Source of the DNA: Cordia subcordata
Lineage: Eukaryota > Streptophyta > Magnoliopsida > Boraginales > Cordiaceae
NCBI GenBank assembly: GCA_028554755.1
Contig: JAPTOF010000009.1
Location: 352,501-416,500 of the forward strand
Direction of reading: 5' to 3'
DNA length: 64,000 bases
The notes beneath the pieces are model-generated. The model had not been told where the DNA came from and made no database searches. It saw only the letters and a program-made list of their open reading frames with translations. Positions 11,820 to 22,557 of this stretch are shown here, one piece after another. Positions within the stretch are counted from its first letter, which is position 1; each line of letters begins with the position of its first letter. Made by a program: the position numbers and the translations under genes.

Positions 11820-13640
11820 GTGAGTATAGATTGTGACAAAGATGAGTGCTTTATGATAGATGTTATTGACTCATGTGTTGAGAAACATACTCCCTCTATG
11901 TCTACTATTGAGGATAATCTTGCTAAACTTGAGAATATCTTGACTCACTTTGATTTCAAATCATTTGTGCATGAGCTTGTTGCTTCAACTTTAATCTCTG
12001 TTAAATCTAGTTTTGGGGGGACCCTTGAGGCCTGTCTTTCCCTTTCTGAAGATGTAAGTCCCAATCCTCCCTCCGTTAAGTCTTCACCAACTTTGGAGCT
12101 CAAACCATTGCCTTAGCATCTTATATATGCAATCTTGGGACCCAATGAGATTCTCCTTGTGATAATTACTTCTGATCTTTCTATGGAGTATGAGGTCAGA
12201 TTGTTAAAAGTCCTTGGAGAATACAAAAAGGCAATAGGTTGGACAATTGCTGATTTAAGGGGAATAGAGCCTTCAGTTTGTATGCATAAGATTCATCTAG
12301 AAGAAGGTACGATACCTTTTCATGAGATACAAAGGGGACTGAACCCACATATGAGTGAAGATGTGAGAAAAGAGGTCATTAAGCTCTTAGATGCATGTAT
12401 CATTTGTCCGATCTCTGATAGTGAGCAGGTTAGTCCTATTCAAGTTGTATCAAAGAAATCTAGGATCACAGTGATATAGAATGAAAAAGGTGAGCTGATT
12501 GATACTCATACTCGCATAGGTTAGAGAATATGCATAGACTATAGAAAGCTTAACTCTAGGACTAAGAAAGATCACTTCTTGTTACCCTTCCTTGATTAGA
12601 TTTTAGATAGAGTAGCCGGTCACGTCTATCTTTGCTTCTTAGATGGGTATTTAGGATATAATCAAATCCCCACGTTTCCCCAAAATCAACAGATAACCAT
12701 CTTCGCATACCCCTACGGCACCTTTGCCTATAGGAGAATGCCATTCGGTCTATGCAATACACCTGCCACTTTCCAAAGGTGTATAATGGCTATCTTTTCT
12801 AAAATGATTGAAAGGTACTTGGATATTTTCATGGATGATTTTTCGGTCTTAGGGATGAACTTTGATGAATGCCTTAGTCACCTGTCTTAATGCTGGACTA
12901 TTGCATTAAGATGAATCTTGTGTTGAGTTGGGAGAAATCACATTTCATGGTGCAAAGAGGAATAATTTTAGGTCATGTAGTGTCTTCTAGTGGTATCTAG
13001 GTTGACCTGGCCAAGGTAGAGTGTATAAAGAAGTTGTCTATCCTTAAGACTATTAAAGACATGAGATCCTTCCTTAGACTTACAGGTTTCTATCGTAGAT
13101 TCATTAAGGCTTTTAGCCATATTGCTCGTCCACTATCTAGGCTCTCAGTACAAGATGTTCCATTCATGTTTGATGAATAGCGCACTGGAGCATTTGATAG
13201 GCTTAAATCCTTGCTTTCCTCTTCCTCTATCATCCAGCCACCTAATTACAATCTCCTTTTTGAGATTATGTATGATGCATGTGATTGTGTCACAGGAGCT
13301 ATATTAGGATAGCATAAGGATAGATTACCATGTGTGATCTACAATGCTAGCAAGACCTTGGATGACGCACAAAAGAACTGCACCACTACTGAAAAAGAGT
13401 TACTAGCTGTAGTTTTCGCATTTGATAAGTTTTAATCATACATTTTGGGATCAAAAGTGATAGTGTACATGGATCATACTACTTTATGCTACTTGCTTGC
13501 GAAAAAGAATGCCAAGCCTCGGTTGATTCGTTGGCTGCTGTTACTTCAAGAATTTGATTTGGATATAAGAGAAAATAAGGGATGTGAGAAGTTAATTGCT
13601 GATCACTTGTCCTATTTAGTCCTTGACTCTCATGTTGACC
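11820..13640 (+). pseudogene. Athila-B reverse transcriptase and RNase H
   Basis: A linker with DECFMIDVIDSCVEKHTPS precedes the RT. RT blocks in order are KAIGWTIADLRGIEPSVCMH, RKEVIKLLDACIICPISDSE, RICIDYRKLNSRTKKDH, YLGYNQIPTFPQNQQ, the RRMPFGLCNTPATFQRC block near 12735-12780, the catalytic box YLDIFMDDFSVLG at 12815-12850 (F-M-D-D), GHVVSSSG, and RSFLRLTGFYRRFIKAFSHI. RNase H is open at 13445-13640 ([40 protein letters not shown]). Stops lie where Trp or Gln is usual (before RICIDY and ILDRV), plus frameshifts near 12880. Confidence 0.85.
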
Positions 13641-16600
13641 TTTTTTCGATTAATGATAAATTTCTTACTGAACAACTCTTTGCTATTTCTGACCACACCC
13701 TTGGTTTGCTCATATTGTTAACTATCTGGCTGCAAAAAATTGCCATCTCATTGGGGTAAGGCAGAGAGGGATCGCTTCATGTCACAAGTGAAATGAGGAT
13801 CCGTATCTTTTCAAAGTGTGTGTTGATCAGGTGATCTAGAAATGTGTACCAGAAGAGGAGTTTGATAGCATTTTTAAGCTTTTGTCGTGGAAAGACCTGT
13901 GGTGGCCATTTTAGAGGGAAAATGACAGTTGCTAAAGTCTTTTAGTGTGGTTTTTTCTGGCCTATCATATTTTGAGATGCCTAAGAATCTTGTAAGAAGT
14001 GTCATCAATGTCAATAATTTGGGTCTATCTCTAGACAAGATATGATGCCTTTTTCACCTATGCTTTTTTTTGAGATAGTTGATGTTTAGGACATCGATTT
14101 TATGGGTCATTTTCCTCCATCCTTTGGGTTTACCTATATTCTTGTGGATGTAGATTACGTGTCCAATTGGGTCAATGTGGTGGCTACTCGAACTAATGAC
14201 CATAAGTTTGTAGTTAACTTTATTAAGGAACTTATCTTTTCTAGGTTTGGAGTGCGTAGTGTGATTTTAAGTGATGGTGGCAAGCATTTTTGCCATAGGA
14301 CACTAGAGGCTTTATTGAAGAAGTATTCAGTTCGTCACAAGATTGCAACACCTTATCACCCGTAGACGAGTAGACAAGTTAAAGTGTCAAATAGGGAGAT
14401 TAAGTTTGTCTTGTAGAAAATGGTTAAGCCTGATTGTAAGGATTGGTCAAGTAGATTATATGATGCATTATGGGCCTACCGTATAGCTTTTAAGACCCCT
14501 ATTGGCATATCCCTCTATAGATTGGTATATGGTAAAGCATGTCAACTACTAGTTGCGCTTGAACATCGTGCATATTAGGCTATTAAGGCTTTGAATTTTG
14601 GCATGCAATATGCATGTGAGGAAAGAAAATTGGCCGTGAATGAGCTAAAGGAAATGCGCTTTGAAGTTTATGAGAATGCAAAACTTTACAAGGAAAGGAT
14701 GAAGAGAATTCACGACAAATCCATTCTTCGGAAATCCTTTGCCCCCTCAAATAAAGTTTGATGATAGTGTCTTTTGAGTGCAAGCTCTAAAGGCCTACAA
14801 GGGAACAGATCAATGTAATGTAATGTATGTGAGAACGGGTGTCGAACCACAGGGAGGCTATGTTGTGAGATGGATTCTATGTGTGTGTGTCCTACAGCAT
14901 ACCTAGAAGAAAAACCTAAACAAATTATTTTTTGGGTGTTTTTGGATGGTTGAGAGCTCTAACTAAAGAAAATAGAACTACAGTATGGGATTGGAAAGTA
15001 TAGAAACAAGCTATCTAGAGAGAACTAACAAATGGAAGGGATTAGGGTGATGTTTACTTGCTAATGGGTGATCCTAGAGTCAAATGCTATGGGATTACAT
15101 GGAATGGATTAATTACCGATTTCTCTTTAACTAGGTTGCTTAATTAGTGTCCTAATTGCTCCCTAGGACGCGATCCGTCCCTAGGTGGCGCCTCCTAGAG
15201 CTACAGCGTGGTCCTTATGACTTAGGGCCTTAAGAGTAATTAACTAGCTTCTTAGGTGACCTAGAACATACCTACCCTAGTATCTAAATCGTTGGATAGA
15301 TTTAAAGCCAAGAACTAGTATTACTAGCATCGACTAAATCTACCCGAAAACCTACTGGCTGGATTTAAAGCCAAAGAAGACTCGACTTAGACTACCTTTA
15401 AATTATGTCTCGTTATTCTAGGGTCACTATAGCGGGATTAGACCTATTAGCACATTCATACATATCCTAGGCCAAGGTGTTTCACAAATAAAGGGATCTA
15501 TTTGACTTTCAAACATCGTCATGCTTTGATTACACCATTAAAAGCACTTTGGAACTAACATGTATGTAATATTGAGGTCATATTCACTACTAGGCATGCA
15601 GACATACACATAGACATGAATATAAGCATTATCCACTTCACAAGATCTACACATAAACATATAGACATGATTATAAAATGGATTAGAGGTGTTTCATAGC
15701 AAATAGACTTCAATTTATACATATGCAACTCTCATAGACATATTATCAAACACCTAGACATGTACTAAACAATAGCCATTAAAATAAGAAAAAAAACATA
15801 GCATATGCGTGTATATATTTTTATATTAAGCCATTAAATCCCATAATAGCATATGTGTGTATATATTTTTATATTAAGCCATTAAATCCCATAATATAAG
15901 AGTATAAAATCAACCCATTACACAAGTATCATCACCCTAAATAAATCTACTCAAACATAACATAAAATTGGATGAAAGAGAGAATAGAAAGCTCCTCTTC
16001 CATCCTAGCAATTATTGTACAAAATCATTGAGTAGACTTCAATCCAAGTGTTTAAAACCTTCCAAACGAGCTTGAATCCAGGTGAAAAGTGTGTGAGTGT
16101 GTGTGTGTGTGTCTTGGAAGTGGGTGATGAGAGGAATTAGGGTTTGGGAGATATGTGTGAAAGAATATGACTTATTGTTACATAAAATGGCCAAAAAGGG
16201 GCTTATATAGCCAATTTTCGTGACTACCAGAACCCTTAACCAGTGCACTGGTACCAAGGGACCTCTATTCTGGTAGTAGAAGCTTGCTTTCTATTTTTGG
16301 TGAAATAGTGAGCCAGTGCACTAGTACTCTAAAGCCAGTGTTCAGGTAGTGCCTATTTGCTCTTTTTGGCTTCATTATAGCTCCGTTTAGCTTTTGATTG
16401 CTTTGGCTTTTGTTCAGAATCTTCTCAACAAGATTTTCTTCTACATTTCAAATTCAATTATGCTTCCAATCCTTACTCAAACCATCTCCATCTTCGTTAA
16501 TCTCCAAACAATCCTCAATATCTCCTGTAACATCCAAAACAAGCCATTAATGTAGTATTTACCTCTTGAACTCAACTATGTACAATTGTATATGCTTAAG

Positions 16601-16957
16601 CCTATATCTAGCATAAGTACTACACTAATGCTACTATTTGAGCTCAATACACCTCTAAGATATAGACAAATAACAATGCAAACACACACAAAAACACAAC
16701 ACATCATTTGGCTTTTCAACTCGAAATTGAAATTCTTTCCTGGAAAGTTGAGGACTAGATGGGATGGACCATATGAGGTGCTCGAGGTACACCCTTTTGG
16801 AGCGATCAAAACTAAGCACCTTAAAGAAAGGCGAGTTCTCACAGTGAATGGTCAGAGACTGAAGTATGTGCTTGATCTGATTGCAACTGCACATGAAATT
16901 GAGTCCGTGGAACTTAAAGACCCCACATACACTTGCACTTCTTGTTTACTCGGCTGA
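13641..16957 (+). pseudogene. Athila-B integrase, split by solo LTR S2
   Basis: The core is open at 14102-14365: MGHFPPSFGFTYILVDVDYV carries the first Asp and SVILSDGGKHF the second. After a TAG where Gln is expected, the third acidic position reads RQVKVSNREIK, so the catalytic Glu is Lys. Further on the C-terminal part reads YGKACQL and FGMQYACEERKLAVNELKEM and is cut at 14761. The final domain resumes at 16707 with FPGKLRTRWDGPYEVLEVHP and LKERRVLTVNGQRLKYV, ending at 16957. It is inactive through stops, the Glu loss and the insertion. Confidence 0.82.
14762..16706 (-). mobile_element. S2: solo Athila-type LTR, reverse orientation
   Basis: Read on the minus strand it starts TGATGTGTTGTG and ends near GACACTATCA, 1945 bases, matching the LTRs of Athila-C and S1. 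Flanking 5-mers are TTTGA (14757-14761) and TTTGG (16707-16711), a 4/5 target duplication. The minus-strand TATATAAG box lies at 16202-16209. A (GT)n run at about 16093-16112 marks a length-variable site that is (CA)n in Athila-C. It separates two halves of the Athila-B integrase, so it is younger than Athila-B. Confidence 0.9.
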
Positions 16958-18512
16958 AGGCAAAAAATTTAGCGTTCCCTAGAAGGAAGCCTAGGGCATT
17001 GGTTAACTTTTTTTATTTGTTTTAATGTTTATTTTATTCTCTTTATACTCTTCTAATTTTTATCGTTTTTGTGAGTCGGCTTAAGTGCCTCCCAAAGTTC
17101 GGAGCCTTTGTATGTGATGTAACTAGGGTCGATCGAAAACAAAAAGGAAAAAAATAAAAACACAAAACGAGGTCTTATATTTTATTTTCTTTTATTCATG
17201 TTTTTAATTTATTGTATGTTATTGTGAGTTTTTAATTGTCACAACTTGTTTCTGTATCTACGTTTTTGATCCACACTAATAGCTAATAGTTTACATGTCT
17301 ATAGGTGATGTTATGTACTTTTGTTTCATCTACTAATCTCTTTGTTGTTTTTGCAAGGCTCTATTGTTTACTGATTTATAAGAGATTGGAGATAAATCTT
17401 ATGACATCACAGTTAAAGATGCTACTAGTTCATTAGGTTGTCTCGCTCTACGCCCTTTCGTCTTTTGATATACCCCTCTTGTACATTTTTGTTATTTGTT
17501 TATCATGTTCTTATTCTTTCTTTGCTTGAGGACAACCAAAGTTTAGGTTTGGGGGGTGCAGAAGTTGCAAATTTTTTTGTGTGTTACATTCTTCTAAGGT
17601 ATTAAGAGCATATTTGATGTGAGTTGGGTTTTTTGCTATGTTAGTTATGCTTTCTGTGATTCATTTTCTTTGAAAAGTGGATAAATTATTTCGATTTATG
17701 TATCCTTTTGAGGTGCCTTATTTGTTGTTGTGTTGAATAAAGGAATCAAGGATGTATTTTTATAAGAGTTTCTTGGGTGTAATGGTGAACTGCATTTTAA
17801 GGAGAATCCTTGGGAAAAAGAAAAAAGCTGCAGGGTATGAACAATTCTAGGAACATACCTTGATGTTACCCCATGACTTTGGTAAAAAGTAGATGTACAT
17901 TAGGGGTTTTGATATGAGTGCCTTGCCTTGTGTGGTTTTCTTTGGTGTGCTTTAGCCCTTTGAGTTTGTTTCATTGTTATGTATTGAAAAAATTTTGAAA
18001 AAAATGAAAAAGAAAAGTGAAAATTTGAGAAAAATGACGAAAAAAAGTGAAAATGTATGAAAGCCATAAAAGCAAGAAAAAAAGTGGAAAAAATGAGAAG
18101 TGTTGAGTAAGTGTCCAATGACACGAGTTGTTCTTTTCTTTTCTTGTTTTCATTGTATTGTGAATAAGCTCTTCCCCATCTGCCTCAATAAATTATGTTA
18201 TAGTGGGAAGTGAGCAAGTGAAGTTATGTACTTTTCTTTTCCATTGCTTTGTTGTAAAAAGAGCAAACGATGTAATGGAGGGACCATGATAGTAGAGGGG
18301 GTGCAAAGTATCAACGCCTAGCCATGTGCATCTGTTTTGAGTCTTAGTAGTTTGGTGGTTTAAACATGCTGGGGTGTATTCTTAAGGGAGTGAGATCCCT
18401 TGCTAATTGAAAGAAGATTGAGTCACTGCAATCAGCAATCTTTTGAGAAGTATGAGAGTATGTTTTGAGTTAGTCTTGCTTGGGGACAAGCAAGAGACAG
18501 GTTTGGGGGTGT
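16958..18512 (+). other. Athila-B non-coding 3' module with two polypurine-like motifs
   Basis: No open frame. Two copies of a 'ttgcttgaggacaa' plus 'ggtttggggg' motif occur, at 17522-17557 and at 18476-18512. The second abuts the 3' LTR and is the probable polypurine tract for plus-strand priming. Between them lies an A-rich 'gaaaaa' stretch (17985-18095). Athila-C has the same arrangement. Confidence 0.65.
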
Positions 18513-18962
18513 TGATGTGATTATATTTTCTGGCCTATTTTAGTGATTTTCTGGAGTTAATTAGACATTAATTAAAAATATTTAATCACTTTATTGTGCT
18601 TTGGATGCAAGTAGAAACCGAAGGAAAAAGAGAGCAAATTAGAAGTAAATTTTGGAAAGAAAAATTTTCTAGAAACAAAAAAAAAAGAAGGCAAAAGAGG
18701 AGAATGACTTTTGACTAACACTTGCCACAAGAATTTAAGGAAAAAGGAAATTTTCTGGTAGGCAAATAAAAGAAAAGATTTGGAAACAAAATAATAAGAA
18801 AAGAAAGAAAAGAAAAAGGAAAGCCAAATTGGCTAATAAGACCCATGTGCGTCTTGAACTAAAAGGCTTTAGGTTTTGAGATATGACATTACATACATAT
18901 GAAGGATCACAGAGAGCATCACGAAGCTGATTAGGTGGCATACCTTAAGCAACAATATATAT

Positions 18963-20276
18963 TGTGGGTGCAAATATCTTAAGAGGGGGGGTGAATTAAG
19001 ATATTAATACTAATTTTCGTTATTAAAAATTTACAGAAAATTTACAACTTCTAACAATCAATATATCAAACACAAGATAAGCAAGGTAAGTAAGTATAAA
19101 AATAGAAGTGTAAGGAGAAGAGAAACAAACGATTTTAAGGTGGTTCGACCAAGCCTACGTCCACCGCCCAAGGAAGCTCCCCTTAGGACTTCAAAGATCT
19201 CCACTAAGATGCTTCTTCAAAACTTGGTGAAGCACAAACCAAATTCTTACAACCACTTTGAAGCCTAACTTCAAAGAACCCAAGAGATATACTCTATAGG
19301 ATTTTCCCACACTTTACAAGCTTTAATGAATAAATCTTACAAAGATTATAGCTCTCAAAGTGTGTATGTACTCAAGAATAAGAAAAGATTGAATCTGAGA
19401 TTTTCTTCAAGAAGAAGATGAATAAGCTCTTGAAAGCTCAAATATATTGCAAGAATGGCTCAAAGATGGATTGAATGATGATAAACACTTTAGCACACTT
19501 CAATTTTTCGTTTAGAAAGTGTATTAAATGAGTATTTAAAGAGATTTGGGGGTTAAGGATTTGGTAGGTGAAGAAAATTTGGGATTTTCGGCCAGAACGG
19601 TAACAAACGGCTAGTGCATTTATTACAGCTCCCGTTCAGCCGATCGACCGGCTGGGTCGTTCGGCTATCCCCTTTTCTTCTCTGACTAGGCCGGACGCCT
19701 TAGCCGGTTGACCGATTAGGGGGTTCGGCTTTTCCTTCAAATTTTTGTTTTGGCCGGGCGACCCTCCCAAGTCAGTTAGTCGACTAGCTGAGGGGTCTGG
19801 CCACTCCAGAATGTGAAGTAAAGCTAGAATTTTATAGGAAAACATTTTAAGTGCATTTTCACAACTCCAAATCATTTCGAATAAATTTGTAAACACACGT
19901 TGTGAATTGAAACACTCCAAAAACTCATTTTATCTCTATGTGTGCATTCAAATGCATTTTTGCATATGTTATATCAAATGTGCAAGACTTGAAAATTTTG
20001 CTATGAATAAGAAAAAGAAGGTTTGAGCCAAGTTCACACAATATATAGGCATTTCACAAAAGAGCAAGAAGTAAACTAATGTCCGGTACCCCTTATAACT
20101 TCTCTTCTCCTCCTTATGCCTTCTCTCCTTCTCTTTCTTCAAGTAATGCTTTTTGCACATTTTCTTCAATCTTTCAAAGCTTCAACTAGATATAATCTCA
20201 TTTTCACAAGAAGCTATTTAGTAAGATAATGCATATATTTTCATCATCAAAACCAATAATGAATATTTAGCTAACA
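18963..20276 (-). repeat. 3' LTR of the SIRE-like element
   Basis: It starts TGTTAGCTAAATATTC on the minus strand and ends GCACCCACA. A TTTAAATA box on the minus strand (about 19532-19540) is the only TATA-like candidate. Upstream of it in element orientation, at 19630-19812, lies a GC-rich cassette with three copies of an AGCCGGTCGACCGGCT-like palindrome, which stands out from the AT-rich surroundings. Compared with the 5' LTR, the U5-side 600 bases have only about 5 differences and the rest about 45. Confidence 0.92.
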
Positions 20277-20290
20277 ATCTCCCCATTTTT
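20277..20290 (-). other. Polypurine tract of the SIRE-like element
   Basis: Minus-strand AAAAATGGGGAGAT directly before the 3' LTR, in the position and composition expected for plus-strand priming. Confidence 0.8.
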
Positions 20291-20758
20291 GATGATGACA
20301 AAATTTTAAGATACGAGACAAAAGTACTCTCCCTTAATATATGCATTCCTTTAAAAAATGAATTTTTGGGAAAATGCTTTAACTATCAAATTTAAACTCA
20401 TTTGCAAAGACATGCAAATGGCCATATTCAAACAAGTAAAACATATCAACAAAGCATACCATTTACCATTTACTTTTCCAAACAAAGCATACACCATTCA
20501 ACATATATCATGCACCAAAAAATACCATTCACCATATATCATGCACCAAAGAAATACCATTCACCAAAGTGTAAATATCATTCACCATACTTCTCCCCTT
20601 TTGGCATCATCAAAATCAATATAAAGGCAGGAAAAGAAACAAAGGTTAAGAGTTTATTAAAGAAATAATTTGTTAACTAAAGTCAAGAATGTAAAAGTCA
20701 ACTAAAGCTAAAAATTATTTTCAGGTGGAATGAAAAATGTTTTTCAAAAAGAAGAAAA

Positions 20759-22177
20759 TTAGGTTGCTCGATCATGGTGATCCTTGAAGTATTCTCTCAT
20801 GTCTGATTTCATAGCAGCCACTTCTGAATCAATATGTTGCCTCCAAATAGTGAGCTCGTCCCATTGGCTTGTCATAGTTGCCCTTATTTCGCCCATGCCA
20901 GTGTTCAACGTTTGCAACTGAGACAAAATCTGAGCCATCAAAGAAGGGTCTTCCTGTTGAACCATCGAGCTAAAAGCAGCACCACCCATTGAGCTGGAAC
21001 CTGCACCGCGACGAACCTCTCTTCGTCGTTGCTCATCAATATGTGCTTGCTCCCTGGACTCTCTCATTACTTGCCTAAGAGTAATCTCTTCACGATCAGC
21101 CTCTTCTTCCTCAGAGGTACTTACAACCATGGGTGTAGTTCCTGGTATGCCTATATCGGGTTCTCCCTCAATTTTCAGCCCAACATCTTCATCCAATATG
21201 ATATCTATCCCACCAAGTGTGTCATCAAGCTTTTGTGCTTCAGGACCAAAAATCGAGTTGGTGAAAGTAATGCCCTTCTTAGTTCTTTCCTTAATAGCAG
21301 CTTGAGTGGTTTGGGGCAAGCTTTTGAATGTCTCTCTATTTATAGGCTCCCCGTTATACCAGTAAATCCCCATAAAATTTATATATAACATGTCAAAGTT
21401 CCAAGTAAATTCTCTGTATGGGGCATTTGAAGTTATGTTGAAGTGGGAGAAGATATACATTAACGCCATACCATACCCAGGAGTGGTCATTTTTCCTCCA
21501 CCCTTTCCACTAATATGTAGTATATGATGAAGAATAAGGAAAGGTAAGGCTATCTTTTTGTTCTTCCTAAGGCTATAATATATGTAGACATCCATAGCCG
21601 GAATCTTTCCATCATTGATATTTCTAGGAAGAAGTACTTCACTAATGACTTTGAGAGCAATTCTTGTATTAACATCAACATCTCTCAACAATGGAAGAAT
21701 CAAATCTGGATTCCTAGGCTCTACTTTCTTCCACATATATTTTATAACTTGACCCGAGATACCAGCTTCCTTAATTCTTTCTGGCCACCCTTGACTATTC
21801 TAATGCCCCTCACCATCTACAGATATTTTGAAAATTTCTCCCAAAACTTTTTCATTAAGAACAAAGTTTTCTCCACATACAGTCGAACTTAACACCAAAT
21901 TTGGGCTCAAACTTTGTACCTCAAGATTTTCATAAAATTCTATAATCAAGTTGTCTTGGACATCAAAATATAGATGCATAAAATAATCCTAATCCTTAAA
22001 CAATGATAAAACATCTGTACCCACAAAATCTGTATCAACAAGTTATTTACCGTACATAATGGATTGCTTTCCTTGGATTTTTGACACGGGGCGCGGTGGC
22101 AGTGGTGGTGGAGATCGTGTTCTTGGTTGCTTTCCTTTTCTTCCACGTGATTGACCTCTTCCTCTTGGATTCACCAT
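20759..22177 (-). pseudogene. Third ORF of the SIRE-like element (472 codons, three in-frame stops)
   Basis: One continuous frame from ATG at 22177 to the stop at 20759, interrupted by TAA at 22043-22045, TAG at 21989-21991 and TAG at 21800-21802. The N-terminus is basic and proline-rich (MVNPRGRGQSRGRKGKQ, then a PPPLPPRP run). A globular middle follows, from about residue 125 to 290, with PRNINDGKIPAMDVYIYY and KMTTPGYGMALMYIFSHFN. Then come an acidic stretch (STSEEEEADREE), an Arg-rich segment, and a C-terminal helix-rich tail likely to form a coiled coil (LMAQILSQLQTLNTGMGEI onward). No signal peptide or membrane segment is evident, so an envelope role is not supported. The middle recalls, from memory, a plant 'putative transposon protein' domain; function unknown. 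It lies between RNase H and the 3' LTR on the element's own strand. Confidence 0.75.
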
Positions 22178-22317
22178 GACTTCGCGTTGTTTTTGCAAGA
22201 ATAATCGGTGAAAAACTTTGTTTTTGAAGTGGGCAAGCAAATGTTAGGAAGAAATTTGGAAGAAAACGGTTAAAAATTGAAGATTTTGAGATGGGTTTTG
22301 GAGAGTTTTGGCTAAGG

Positions 22318-22325
22318 TTTTAAAA
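22318..22325 (-). promoter_or_regulatory. TATA-like TTTTAAAA upstream of the third ORF
   Basis: It lies 141 bases upstream of the ORF start at 22177 and about 55 bases downstream of the GC-rich cassette at 22381-22495. That repeats the order seen in the LTR (cassette, then TTTAAATA). Promoter activity is inference only. Confidence 0.35.
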
Positions 22326-22380
22326 GATTTGATAGAATGTAGTGAATTTGGGGTGAAAAACCCCCAATTTTTAACCCTGT

Positions 22381-22495
22381 CCGCGTTCAGCTGGTCGACC
22401 GGCTGGTCGCAGGGGGTCAACCGGCCGGATCAGAGAGCTCAATAAAAATTTCTTTTTAGCCGGACACCTAATGCATCAGCCGATCGACCGATTTG
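22381..22495. repeat. GC-rich CGGTCGACCG cassette inside the SIRE-like element
   Basis: It holds CAGCTGGTCGACCGGCTGG, GTCAACCGGCCGG, AGCCGGACACC and CAGCCGATCGACCGA within 115 bases. 'cgttcagc' plus the palindrome is shared with the element's own LTR at 19634-19654 and 28165-28185. It sits between the end of pol (22558) and the third ORF. Confidence 0.8.
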
Positions 22496-22557
22496 GTCAG
22501 AAAGTGCATAAATTGCTTATTTTCCATACTCAAGCCACATAAACATATATATGCAAT

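Noticed and set aside
16576..16894. Minus-strand frames of 79-88 codons
   Set aside because: They cross the S2 boundary and lie antisense to the Athila-B integrase C-terminus, whose + strand frame has clear motifs.
21029..21388. 119-codon + strand frame
   Set aside because: Antisense shadow of the third ORF of the SIRE-like element, which has the better composition and in-frame continuity.
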